A stretch of 64,000 nt of DNA from PUMD01 sp964599275 (lineage in GTDB: Bacteria; Bacillota; Sulfobacillia; SLMV01). How positions within the stretch are numbered: the first letter of the stretch is position 1; the number at the start of each line of letters is the position of its first letter. Where the stretch lies: the NCBI GenBank assembly GCA_964599275.1, contig CAZRFK010000002.1, positions 11,987 to 75,986 on the forward strand, read 5' to 3'. The notes beneath the pieces were generated by a model. That model had not been told where the DNA came from. It made no database searches and saw nothing but the letters and a program-made list of their open reading frames with translations. The translations under genes and the position numbers were made by a program. Positions 26,069-34,551 of this stretch are shown here, in pieces.

Positions 26069-28297
26069 ATGTTAATAGTTTGTTGGAACTCATTCGAGCC
26101 AGATGAATCACAAGTACAGAACCTCGTTCAGCACCTTGATATTTCCCCAATTACTGCGGGAGTCCTGGTTAACCGTGGGTACTCCGACCCAGAAGAGGCC
26201 CAGGAATTTTTATCTGCAGAGTTCAAGCAGCTTGCCGATCCAGATTGCCTCAAAGATGCAGATAAGGCCGTGGATCGCATTCGTCGGGCCATATCTGCCA
26301 GTGAAAAGATCAGGATATATGGTGATTATGATTGTGACGGACTTACCGCTACAGCCTTATTATACCTGGTTATTGACGAATGCGGTGGTGAGGTAGACTA
26401 CCAAATTCCTTCCCGTTTTGTCGAAGGCTACGGGTTGAGCTGTGAAGCAGTCCGTCAGGCAGAATCCGATGGTATAGATCTACTGGTGACCGTTGACTGC
26501 GGTATCACTGCACAGGATGAAGTCAAATTGGCCAGTGAACTTGGTATAGATGTTTTGATAACGGACCACCATCAGGTAGTCGACAGCAAATTACCAGGCG
26601 CAGCTTCGGCTGTGATCAACCCCAGACAGGTCGGGTGTGATTATCCGGACTCCAACTTGGCAGGAGTAGGAGTTGTATTTCAGTTGGGCAGAATGCTGCT
26701 GGATAAGAATATCCGCAAATATCTGGACCTGGTGGCTCTGGGAACAATTGCTGATGTGGCTCCCCTGAGGGGTGAAAACAGGATTTTGGTGCGTCATGGA
26801 ATTGAGGTGCTGCAGAGGGGACACCGAGCGGGTATAAAGGCAATCGCCGCATCTGCTGGGGTAAATCTGTCTGAGCTGACTGCGGAACAGGTTGCCTACC
26901 AGATTGCGCCAAGGATCAACGCACCCGGAAGGTTGAATGACGCTGCCAATGTCGTGAAACTGCTGATTACCCGTAGTGATAAAGCAGCAGAAAAGCTTGC
27001 CAGGTTTTGTGACAGCGCCAACAAAAAGCGCCGAAAAATACAGGACCGGGTCACGAGAGAGGCTCAACTGAAGCTGGTTGAAAATCCAGAGATTCTCAAT
27101 AGAGCGTGTCTTGTTCTGAAAAAGGATTCCTGGCATTCCGGCGTCCTGGGGCCAGCTGCGTCAGCCCTGGTTGAGCGATTCCGTCGACCGGTGTTTTTGT
27201 TGAGCAGAGAATCAGGATCTGATGATTTGTGGGCGGGTTCAGGACGCAGTATTGGACAAGTTCCCCTGACAGATACGCTGCAGGAATGCGGTGAGCTTCT
27301 GCACAGTTATGGTGGGCACAGTGGAGCTGCTGGTGTCAAGGTCGCCGATGATAACCTCAATGGCCTAGCGGATGAATTACATCGACTGGTGCAGGACAGG
27401 ATGACTGCCCCCGACCTGATACCTGAGGTTGAATCTGCGCAGAAAACCCCACTCAGAGTGCTGCATACTGACATACTGGACGAGATTGACCGCCTCAGAC
27501 CCTTTGGAGAGGAAAATCCCCCTCCCATGTTTTGCAGCTCTGGTGTGAGCATTGAGGGTGCTCGTCTGGTGGGAGAAGATGAAAACCATCTGCTGTTCAA
27601 ATTGAGACCGAATCTGCGTGCTATCGGTTTCAGGATGGCCAGACAGTGGACCGAAAATCGTGGTTCACGGGAGTGGGATATTGCCTATCGAATAAAGCGT
27701 GATAACTGGCGTAATCGCCAGGGACTGCAGCTTCAAATTATGGGGCTTCGGCCCGCTGGTTCAGGTGAGCAAGGATGTTTGCTGAATGCTCTCAGGCGCA
27801 GATGGCGTGACTTGTCGTCTCAGCACCCATCGGAGGAAAAACTGCGCAGGATTTATCGGCTGCTTCGTCGCCGTATCAATGGGAGTACTTCCGCAAAGCA
27901 GGCAGCTGTTACCTCTTCAGAGCAGACATCAGAACTTGATGATTCTGAAAGGTTTTTTGATCCCCAGGGAGATACTGCTGAGTTTATCTTGGATAGCATT
28001 GAAGGATTGGATTATATTGGGCTGTATCGCGCCATGCTTATATTCGCGGAGTTGAATCTTGCTGCATCCTTGGAACGCGGGAATAGTAAGATATGGCTTT
28101 TGCTTTCACCGGAGGAGGACAACCTGACACTGGAGGATTCACCCACTTATCGCCTGGGAAGACAACGCGTTAAGAAGGTGGAAGATGCTGCTGGACGAGC
28201 GAATTTATCAGATGCGGAACTCCTCTCGGCATTGTATGATTATTCTGTCTTTGATAGTGAATGCAGTGGTGTATCTGAGGAAAGTGGGGGGGGATAA
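26069..28297 (+). CDS. recJ: single-stranded-DNA-specific exonuclease RecJ
   Basis: RecJ is the 5'-3' ssDNA exonuclease of recombination and mismatch repair. Metal motifs of the DHH phosphoesterase family are clear: YGDYDCDGLTA, TVDCGI, ITDHHQ and the DHHA1 motif SYGGHSGAAG. A domain of about 180 residues follows the usual end, as in many clostridial RecJ proteins. The N-terminus is uncertain: ATG 26069 fits the family start, but the best ribosome-binding sequence (GAGGGTGA, 26062-26069) overlaps it, and TTG 26060 is an alternative. relA follows 2 bases later. Confidence 0.92.
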   Translation: MLIVCWNSFEPDESQVQNLVQHLDISPITAGVLVNRGYSDPEEAQEFLSAEFKQLADPDCLKDADKAVDRIRRAISASEKIRIYGDYDCDGLTATALLYLVIDECGGEVDYQIPSRFVEGYGLSCEAVRQAESDGIDLLVTVDCGITAQDEVKLASELGIDVLITDHHQVVDSKLPGAASAVINPRQVGCDYPDSNLAGVGVVFQLGRMLLDKNIRKYLDLVALGTIADVAPLRGENRILVRHGIEVLQRGHRAGIKAIAASAGVNLSELTAEQVAYQIAPRINAPGRLNDAANVVKLLITRSDKAAEKLARFCDSANKKRRKIQDRVTREAQLKLVENPEILNRACLVLKKDSWHSGVLGPAASALVERFRRPVFLLSRESGSDDLWAGSGRSIGQVPLTDTLQECGELLHSYGGHSGAAGVKVADDNLNGLADELHRLVQDRMTAPDLIPEVESAQKTPLRVLHTDILDEIDRLRPFGEENPPPMFCSSGVSIEGARLVGEDENHLLFKLRPNLRAIGFRMARQWTENRGSREWDIAYRIKRDNWRNRQGLQLQIMGLRPAGSGEQGCLLNALRRRWRDLSSQHPSEEKLRRIYRLLRRRINGSTSAKQAAVTSSEQTSELDDSERFFDPQGDTAEFILDSIEGLDYIGLYRAMLIFAELNLAASLERGNSKIWLLLSPEEDNLTLEDSPTYRLGRQRVKKVEDAAGRANLSDAELLSALYDYSVFDSECSGVSEESGGG

Positions 28298-28299
28298 GA

Positions 28300-30462
28300 G
28301 TGACCTTTGCTGAGTTCAAAGCCCAAGCCAGTGAATATCTGTCCGAAGATGCACTGACGCAGATAGAACTTGCCTATGAATTCGCGTGTGATGCCCACTC
28401 TGGTCAGATGCGGGCATCCGGCGAAGAGTTTGTTCAGCACCCCCTGCATGTTGCGATTATTTTGTCGCAGCTGGACATGGATGCAGATACATTAGCGGCA
28501 GCTTTATTGCACGATGTAGTTGAAGATAGTGAAGTCACCCTGGAGCAGATCGAGGAATCTTTTGGAGAGAGAATTGCTACGATGGTGGATGGCGTAACAA
28601 AGCTGACCCAGCTGGAAGCCAGAACCAAATTTGAAGAGCAGGCGGAGAACTTACGTAAAATGTTTGTGGCAATGGCCAAAGATATCAGGGTCATCCTGAT
28701 CAAATTAGCTGATCGTTTGCATAATATGCGTACCCTTCAGCCTCTGTCGAAATCCCGTCGTAAGGCGATAGCCGAAGAAACTCTTGAGATCTTTGCCCCC
28801 CTTGCTCATCGGCTGGGAATTTCCCGTATCCAGGTGGAGTTAGAGGATCTTTCGCTAAAACACCTGCATCCTGAAGAGTACGACAAATTGGCCGAAGAAG
28901 TTCCCGCTCGTAGAAGAGAAAGAGAAAAATATACTCAAGAAGTTATAGATGAATTGAATGAAACTTTACTGGAAATAGGAATTGAAGCTGATATTCATGG
29001 TCGGGCAAAGCATTTATACAGTATTTGGAATAAAATGAAGAATCAGGATCGCTCTCTGGAGCAGATTTTTGATCTTGTTGCCATCCGGGTAATCACCGAC
29101 AGTGTGAAGGACTGTTACGGAGTGCTTGGGGGGGTGCACAATATGTGGCGGCCCCTTCCTGGTCGTTTCAAGGATTATATAGCCATGCCCAAAAGCAATA
29201 TGTATCAATCCCTTCACACCACGGTGATAGGTCCAGAAGGTGAGCCGTTTGAGATTCAAATTAGAACTCGTTCCATGCACCGGATAGCGGAATATGGAAT
29301 CGCGGCTCACTGGCGTTACAAAGAAGGGGGCGAGTCTGACGAAGAATTTGACAAGAAACTGGCCTGGCTGCGGGAGATTTTGGAGTGGCAGAGCGAGGCG
29401 CCTGATCCCCATGATTTTATGGAATCCCTAAAGATTGATGTTTTTTCGGACGAGGTGTTTGTGTTTACTCCCAAGGGAGATGTGATAGAACTTCCTGATG
29501 GGTCTACGCCGATCGATTTTGCTTATCGGATTCACACAGAAGTTGGTCACAGCTGTGTTGGTGCCAAGATCAATGGAAACATAGCACCCCTGGATACAGA
29601 ACTTGAAAATGGAGACATTGTAGAGATTTTAACCAGTAAGCAGAGCGGCGGCCCCAGTTCAGACTGGTTGAAAATAGTTCAGACCTCAAGTGCTCGTTCC
29701 CGGATACGCCAGTGGTTCCGCAGAGAACGCCGGGATGAAAACCTGGAAATGGGAAAACGTCTGCTGCGGGAAGAGATCACGGACCTGGGCTTGAACCCAG
29801 AAGAAGTAATGTGCGAAGATTATCTGTCCAAAGTCAGGCATAGATTCAACTTTAATAGTGTCGATGATCTGCTGGTTGCTGTGGGTTACGGCGGGATTAC
29901 TGCTGGTCAGGTAGCTTCGCGACTTAGAGAACTGTATCGGGAGGAGCATGGCGGTGAAAAAATAACTATTGATAAGGAGTCGCTGAAGGATAAACTTCCT
30001 CAGGCTGACGACCGCGAGCCGGGAGTCAAGGTGAAAGGAATTGATAACGTACTGGTTCGTCTGGCTCGATGCTGCAATCCCGTTCCAGGTGATGAAATTC
30101 TGGGTTATGTGACACGCGGGCGGGGTGTCTCGATTCACCGTTCCGATTGCCCAAATATAACTCGTTATCTTGATGAAGAGCAGAGGGTCATTGAGGTTTC
30201 TTGGGATTCTGTTGAGGCCGGCTATTATCCGGTCGAAATCATGATAGTTGCCGTTGATCGACCAGCGCTGCTATCAGATGTTGCCCAGGCCGTTGCCTCC
30301 TTCAGCACGAATATTTTGGATGCGAAGGCCCGAACGCGTACTGATGGAACTGCAGTGGTGAATATGGTTCTGGAGATCCATGATCTGCAGCAGCTGGGAT
30401 ACCTGAAGCAGCGGGTTGAGCGCATTCGCGACGTATTGAGAGTGGAAAGAGTTTCTCACTGA
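28300..30462 (+). CDS. relA: bifunctional (p)ppGpp synthetase/hydrolase
   Basis: This long RelA/SpoT homologue of 720 residues has all four domains. The HD hydrolase domain (HPLHVA, LLHDVVED, about 45-75) is intact, so it can degrade ppGpp. The synthetase domain (about 230-340) contains the region ending in YQSLHTTVIGPEG. TGS (about 390-450) and C-terminal ACT (about 650-720) regulatory domains follow. GTG 28300 has a GGGGGGG ribosome-binding site that overlaps the end of recJ. dtd follows 15 bases later. Confidence 0.93.
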   Translation: MTFAEFKAQASEYLSEDALTQIELAYEFACDAHSGQMRASGEEFVQHPLHVAIILSQLDMDADTLAAALLHDVVEDSEVTLEQIEESFGERIATMVDGVTKLTQLEARTKFEEQAENLRKMFVAMAKDIRVILIKLADRLHNMRTLQPLSKSRRKAIAEETLEIFAPLAHRLGISRIQVELEDLSLKHLHPEEYDKLAEEVPARRREREKYTQEVIDELNETLLEIGIEADIHGRAKHLYSIWNKMKNQDRSLEQIFDLVAIRVITDSVKDCYGVLGGVHNMWRPLPGRFKDYIAMPKSNMYQSLHTTVIGPEGEPFEIQIRTRSMHRIAEYGIAAHWRYKEGGESDEEFDKKLAWLREILEWQSEAPDPHDFMESLKIDVFSDEVFVFTPKGDVIELPDGSTPIDFAYRIHTEVGHSCVGAKINGNIAPLDTELENGDIVEILTSKQSGGPSSDWLKIVQTSSARSRIRQWFRRERRDENLEMGKRLLREEITDLGLNPEEVMCEDYLSKVRHRFNFNSVDDLLVAVGYGGITAGQVASRLRELYREEHGGEKITIDKESLKDKLPQADDREPGVKVKGIDNVLVRLARCCNPVPGDEILGYVTRGRGVSIHRSDCPNITRYLDEEQRVIEVSWDSVEAGYYPVEIMIVAVDRPALLSDVAQAVASFSTNILDAKARTRTDGTAVVNMVLEIHDLQQLGYLKQRVERIRDVLRVERVSH

Positions 30463-30477
30463 GGAGTGGTTGCTTAA

Positions 30478-30927
30478 ATGCGAGCTGTCGTCCAGAGAGT
30501 TTCTGAAGCACGTGTTTTGGTTAATGAGCGGGTGTCTGGAGAAATCGGAAAAGGTATGCTGGTTCTGCTCGGAATTGGAAAGGGAGACAGCCTTGACGAC
30601 GTCGAGTATCTAGCTGACCGCATAGCAAATCTGCGAATATTTCCAGATAACGATGGTAAGATGAACATTGCTCCCGCTGATGCTCAATCTGAGGTTCTGG
30701 TTGTTCCACAGTTTACATTATACGGGGACTGCCACGGGGGAAATCGTCCATCTTTTACCGGGGCTGCCGCACCAGAGGAAGCACGAAGGCTTTATTTGTC
30801 TTTCGTTCAGCAGATCAATGAGTACCTGCCGGAAGCAGCAACAGGAGAATTCGGTGCAATGATGGATGTGCAGCTCAACAATTGGGGGCCGGTTACGCTG
30901 CTTCTGGATAGCGATAGGACTTTTTAA
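30478..30927 (+). CDS. dtd: D-aminoacyl-tRNA deacylase
   Basis: DTD of 149 residues removes D-amino acids from tRNA. The active-site SQxxL-type segment is PQFTLYGD, and the second signature is NNWGPVTLLLDS, where the usual NxGPVT is kept but a Trp precedes the Gly. RAVVQRVSEA is the typical start. The recJ-relA-dtd-hisS-aspS order is standard in clostridia. Confidence 0.92.
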   Translation: MRAVVQRVSEARVLVNERVSGEIGKGMLVLLGIGKGDSLDDVEYLADRIANLRIFPDNDGKMNIAPADAQSEVLVVPQFTLYGDCHGGNRPSFTGAAAPEEARRLYLSFVQQINEYLPEAATGEFGAMMDVQLNNWGPVTLLLDSDRTF

Positions 30928-30973
30928 CTTTAGCGGCACAAGTCCGCCTGCAAACTGAAGATACAGGGTAAGT

Positions 30974-31001
30974 TTGCCGGAGGTCGCTCACATGTTATAC
31001 T
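30974..31001 (+). promoter_or_regulatory. extended -10 promoter upstream of hisS
   Basis: TTGCCG (30974-30979) lies 16 bases before TATACT (30996-31001), which is preceded by TGT as an extended -10. It would start transcription about 80 bases before hisS. No T-box core was seen in the leader. Confidence 0.45.
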
Positions 31002-31089
31002 TTTCAAGGATATATGTCGATGTTTTCCAGATGATCCGCATGGTGATGGTGATTTGCCATTCGGCTTGCAGGAAGGAGATAAGTAAGTC

Positions 31090-32367
31090 ATGGATATTAG
31101 ACGACCCCGGGGGACTGAAGATGTCATTCCGGAGCAGAGTCCCAAATGGCAGTACTTAGAATCTACCGCCCGGGAAATTGCCGGGCTTTTTGGATATGAG
31201 GAAGTCAGAACTCCCATATTAGAACATAGTAAACTGTTTACTCGAACCGTGGGAGAAGTCACGGACATTGTGGAAAAAGAAATGTATACTTTTACGGATC
31301 GTGGGGATCGCAGTATAACCCTACGGGCCGAGGGTACCGCTCCAGCTGCCCGTTTGTACATACAGGAAAACCTGCATGCGGAAGCGCAACCGGTCAAATT
31401 GTGCTACGTGGGCTGGCCCATATTCAGGTATGAGCGTCCTCAGGCCGGTCGTCTTCGGCAGCACCATCAGTTTGGTGTTGAGTGTTTTGGTAGTGCAGAT
31501 CCAGCCATAGACGCAGAGATTATATCGCTGGCCTTCGAGTATCTCGCTCAACTGGGTATATCAGGGTTAGATCTGCACATCAATAGCATAGGTTGTCCTG
31601 ATTGTCGACCTGATTATCTCAGCGACCTGAAGGAGTCATTGCAAAATTGCATCAGAGAGATGTGTTCAGATTGTCAGCGACGCATGCAGAATAATCCCCT
31701 GCGCATATTGGACTGTAAGAGGGAAAAATGCAGAGATTTTCTCAGAAATGCCCCGCTGATGAGTGACTACCTCTGTGATGGTTGTGCCCAGCATGATGCT
31801 GAATCACGTGAGTGCCTGGACGAGCTGGAGATATCTTATGTGCAGGATCCCACCCTGGTACGTGGTCTGGATTATTATACGAAAACCGTTTTTGAGATCA
31901 CCCATGACGCCCTGGGGGCCAAGGATGTGGTCTGCGGTGGTGGACGTTACGATGGTTTGGTTGAACTGCTTGGAGGTGAATCCGCTCCCGGGATAGGTTT
32001 TGGAATGGGCCTTGAGCGTTTGCTGATGATACTGGAAGAAGAAGAGGCCTACCTTCCCAACCGACCATCCCTTGATGTTTTTGTAGTGACAATAGGCGAG
32101 CGAGCCAGCAAGTTTTCTGTGAGCCTCTTAAGGACCCTGCGGCAGGCCGGAATAAGCTGTGATATGGACTACCTGGACCGAAGTGTTAGGGCCCAGATGA
32201 GATATGCTGATAAGTACCCGGCCCAATTTGTAATTATGATTGGAGAAAACGAGCTGAAATCAGAAGTTATGACTGTAAGGAATATGAAAACAGGGGATCA
32301 GAGTGAGGTGGAAATGGGTCTATTGGTAGACCACCTGCTCGATGCTAAGAAATCAAAATCTGAATAA
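31090..32367 (+). CDS. hisS: histidyl-tRNA synthetase
   Basis: This class II synthetase of 425 residues charges tRNA-His. It has motif 2 (FRYERPQAGRLRQHHQFG), the histidine-specific motifs LVRGLDYYTKTVFE and CGGGRYDGL, motif 3 (GIGFGMGLERLL) and a C-terminal anticodon-binding domain (about 325-420). GGAAGGAGA precedes the ATG. aspS follows 37 bases later. Confidence 0.95.
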   Translation: MDIRRPRGTEDVIPEQSPKWQYLESTAREIAGLFGYEEVRTPILEHSKLFTRTVGEVTDIVEKEMYTFTDRGDRSITLRAEGTAPAARLYIQENLHAEAQPVKLCYVGWPIFRYERPQAGRLRQHHQFGVECFGSADPAIDAEIISLAFEYLAQLGISGLDLHINSIGCPDCRPDYLSDLKESLQNCIREMCSDCQRRMQNNPLRILDCKREKCRDFLRNAPLMSDYLCDGCAQHDAESRECLDELEISYVQDPTLVRGLDYYTKTVFEITHDALGAKDVVCGGGRYDGLVELLGGESAPGIGFGMGLERLLMILEEEEAYLPNRPSLDVFVVTIGERASKFSVSLLRTLRQAGISCDMDYLDRSVRAQMRYADKYPAQFVIMIGENELKSEVMTVRNMKTGDQSEVEMGLLVDHLLDAKKSKSE

Positions 32368-32404
32368 TGATTCACCCGGTAAGTAATTGTGGAGGTGGTA
32401 GGGT

Positions 32405-34261
32405 GTGAGCGAAAAGGATTTACAAAACAATGATTCAACACGCGGACATTCTGACAGTCCGATTTCAGAGCCGCTTGGTGATTGGCGGAGAACTGATATG
32501 TGCGGGGAACTCAATACTCGCGATGCCGGACGAGAGGTAACGCTGATGGGTTGGGTATCCAATCTGCGGGATCTGGGAAAGCTGCTGTTTATGGAGGTTC
32601 AGGACCGGGCAGGAGCTGTCCAGATTACCTTTCATGCTGAAGATATGCACCAATTGTGGGATAAGGCGAAGGGATGGCGCGCTGATTTTGTGGTGGCAGT
32701 CAGGGGTCTGGTAAGTGAGCGCTCGCCAGAAACCGTCAATCCGGATATGGCCACTGGAGCAGTGGAGATTATTCCCAGCGAAATTAAACTCCTGAATCAG
32801 TCTGAAGTTCCTCCTATTTCTACGTTGCAGGTGGAGTCTGTAGACGAAAATCTCCGTCTTGAACACCGATATCTGGATATCCGCACTCAAAGAATGCAGC
32901 GAAACCTGTGGATAAGGCACCGGCTGTGCAAATGTCTCCGGAACTTTTTGAATTCTGAAGGTTTTTGGGAGATTGAAACCCCTTATCTGACCAGGAGTAC
33001 ACCGGAAGGGGCTCGTGATTATCTGGTTCCCACTCGTGTCGGACCGGATCGTTTTTATGCACTTCCTCAGTCGCCACAAATTTTTAAACAGCTGCTTATG
33101 ATTGGCGGTTACGACCGATATTATCAAATAGTTAGATGTTTCAGAGATGAGGACCTCAGGGCAGACCGTCAGCCGGAATTCACTCAGCTGGATATCGAAA
33201 TGGCCTTTGTGGGAGAAGAGGAAGTACAGGATCTGGTTGAAGAACTGGTAGCTGGTGTGTATTTGGAAGTTATGAATAAAGACATATCCACTCCGTTTGA
33301 GCGGATGACATATGACGAGGCTATGGACAAATACGGCACTGACAAACCTGATCTGAGGTATTCCATGCCGTTGGTGGACGTCTCAGCCGAATTGGCCCAC
33401 TCTGATTTCAGAATATTTTCCGAAACCGTTGAGCAGGGTGGAGTAGTAAAGGGTTTAGTTGTTGATAACATGGCTGATGCGAGCCGTTCGGAAATAGATG
33501 CCTGGGAAGATAAAGCCAAAGAATATGGGGCAGCCGGACTGCTGTGGTTAGGGTTTGAGAAACGTCCAACACTGGGGTCTGAAGCCCTGCGTTCGCCGAT
33601 CAGTGGACATCTATCCGATGCTGAGGTGCGAAATCTTGCCCGAATAACCGAGGCAGGATCTGGTGACATGCTCCTGCTTTTGGCTGGCGAGAAAACGGAT
33701 GTCAACCGCATATTGGGCCTATTACGCGTGGACCTGGCAGAACAATTGCAGTTGGTCGAGGATGATGCATCTTTAGAGTTTGTCTGGGTGGTGCGGCCGC
33801 CGCTGTTTGAACTGGAAGAAAGTCAGCTTAGCAGTATACATAACCCATTTTCTGCTCCTGTCCCGGAAGATGAACCAAGGCTGAATGATGAGCCACTTGA
33901 GGTCCGATCCCGGCAATATGATCTTGTGCTCAATGGAGTGGAACTGGCGGGAGGTAGCATAAGAAACCACAGGTCCGATATTCAAAAAACTATATTTGAA
34001 CATATGGGGATAACTCCCGAAGAACAGCAGGATAAATTTGGTTTCCTGTTGGATGCCCTGTCGTATGGAGCACCTCCCCACGGTGGGATAGCTTTTGGGC
34101 TTGATAGGTTTGTGATGCTTTTGGCCGGAGAAAGTACTATCAGGGATGTTATCGCCTTCCCCAAAGCATCAGCAGGGCGTGAACCAATGACCGGTGCACC
34201 TGCACCTGTCAGCCCTGAACAGTTGAATGATCTGTCGTTAAAGGTTGATAACGACAGCTGA
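32405..34261 (+). CDS. aspS: aspartyl-tRNA synthetase
   Basis: Bacterial-type AspRS of 618 residues has an OB-fold anticodon domain (VTLMGWVSNLRDLG), motif 2 (FRDEDLRADRQPEFTQ), the GAD insertion domain (about 300-430) and motif 3 (GIAFGLDRFVMLL). The GTG start at 32405 follows GGAGGTGG. An extra, acidic N-terminal stretch of about 25 residues precedes the usual start of the domain, and there is no better internal start. The family segment WVxDFPLFE reads WVVRPPLFE. Whether it is Asp-specific or also charges tRNA-Asn cannot be told here. Confidence 0.94.
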   Translation: MSEKDLQNNDSTRGHSDSPISEPLGDWRRTDMCGELNTRDAGREVTLMGWVSNLRDLGKLLFMEVQDRAGAVQITFHAEDMHQLWDKAKGWRADFVVAVRGLVSERSPETVNPDMATGAVEIIPSEIKLLNQSEVPPISTLQVESVDENLRLEHRYLDIRTQRMQRNLWIRHRLCKCLRNFLNSEGFWEIETPYLTRSTPEGARDYLVPTRVGPDRFYALPQSPQIFKQLLMIGGYDRYYQIVRCFRDEDLRADRQPEFTQLDIEMAFVGEEEVQDLVEELVAGVYLEVMNKDISTPFERMTYDEAMDKYGTDKPDLRYSMPLVDVSAELAHSDFRIFSETVEQGGVVKGLVVDNMADASRSEIDAWEDKAKEYGAAGLLWLGFEKRPTLGSEALRSPISGHLSDAEVRNLARITEAGSGDMLLLLAGEKTDVNRILGLLRVDLAEQLQLVEDDASLEFVWVVRPPLFELEESQLSSIHNPFSAPVPEDEPRLNDEPLEVRSRQYDLVLNGVELAGGSIRNHRSDIQKTIFEHMGITPEEQQDKFGFLLDALSYGAPPHGGIAFGLDRFVMLLAGESTIRDVIAFPKASAGREPMTGAPAPVSPEQLNDLSLKVDNDS

Positions 34262-34267
34262 TTTTGG

Positions 34268-34296
34268 TTGCGGTGCTGCGGGTGATATGTTATCAT
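34268..34296 (+). promoter_or_regulatory. promoter of a non-coding transcript after aspS
   Basis: TTGCGG (34268-34273) lies exactly 17 bases before TATCAT (34291-34296), which has an extended -10 TG at 34288-34289. No open reading frame of note follows before the terminator at 34533-34551. Confidence 0.5.
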
Positions 34297-34302
34297 TTTT
34301 AC

Positions 34303-34551
34303 ACAGTTGAGAGGCACGGATAGTGTCGAATGTCGCTCAACCAAGACTTTGAAAATTCACTGTCTGCTGTGTACGTGATTGCCCCGAAATTGTTTGACCG
34401 AACACCAATGAAACGGGAGCCTGAGCTGGTTGGTAGCGGGCACGCCTCCAGCGAGTGGACGTCCAAAGTCAACCATAGGGCACCCACTTTAACCTAGGCG
34501 GGTTAAACAAACCGGGATTAAAACACGGCACGGTGGGCAGTTTTTCTTTTT
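34303..34551 (+). ncRNA. candidate structured RNA, possibly 6S RNA
   Basis: A unit of about 250 bases starts after the promoter at 34268-34296 and ends in a GC-rich stem plus TTTTTCTTTTT. It can fold into a 5' hairpin (GTTGAG/CTCAAC), a long rod and a 3' hairpin (TTTAACC/GGTTAAA). The rod is closed by GACTTTG (34345-34351) with CAAAGTC (34464-34470) and continued by TTCACT/AGTGGA, GCTG/CAGC, CGTG/CACG, CCCG/CGGG and ACCAA/TTGGT. Interrupted rods like this are the shape of 6S RNA, and Bacillus 6S RNA also lies next to aspS. No SRP, tmRNA, RNase P or T-box signature was seen. The identity is inference. Confidence 0.4.

Noticed and set aside
30928..31089. Possible T-box or His-rich leader peptide before hisS
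   Set aside because: No AGGGTGG core, no terminator and no run of His codons were found; only a promoter is supported.
34303..34551. SRP RNA, tmRNA or RNase P RNA as identity of the transcript after aspS
   Set aside because: The SRP GGAAGCAGC-type apical motif, a tRNA-Ala-like tmRNA end and the RNase P GAGGAAAGTCC block are all missing.
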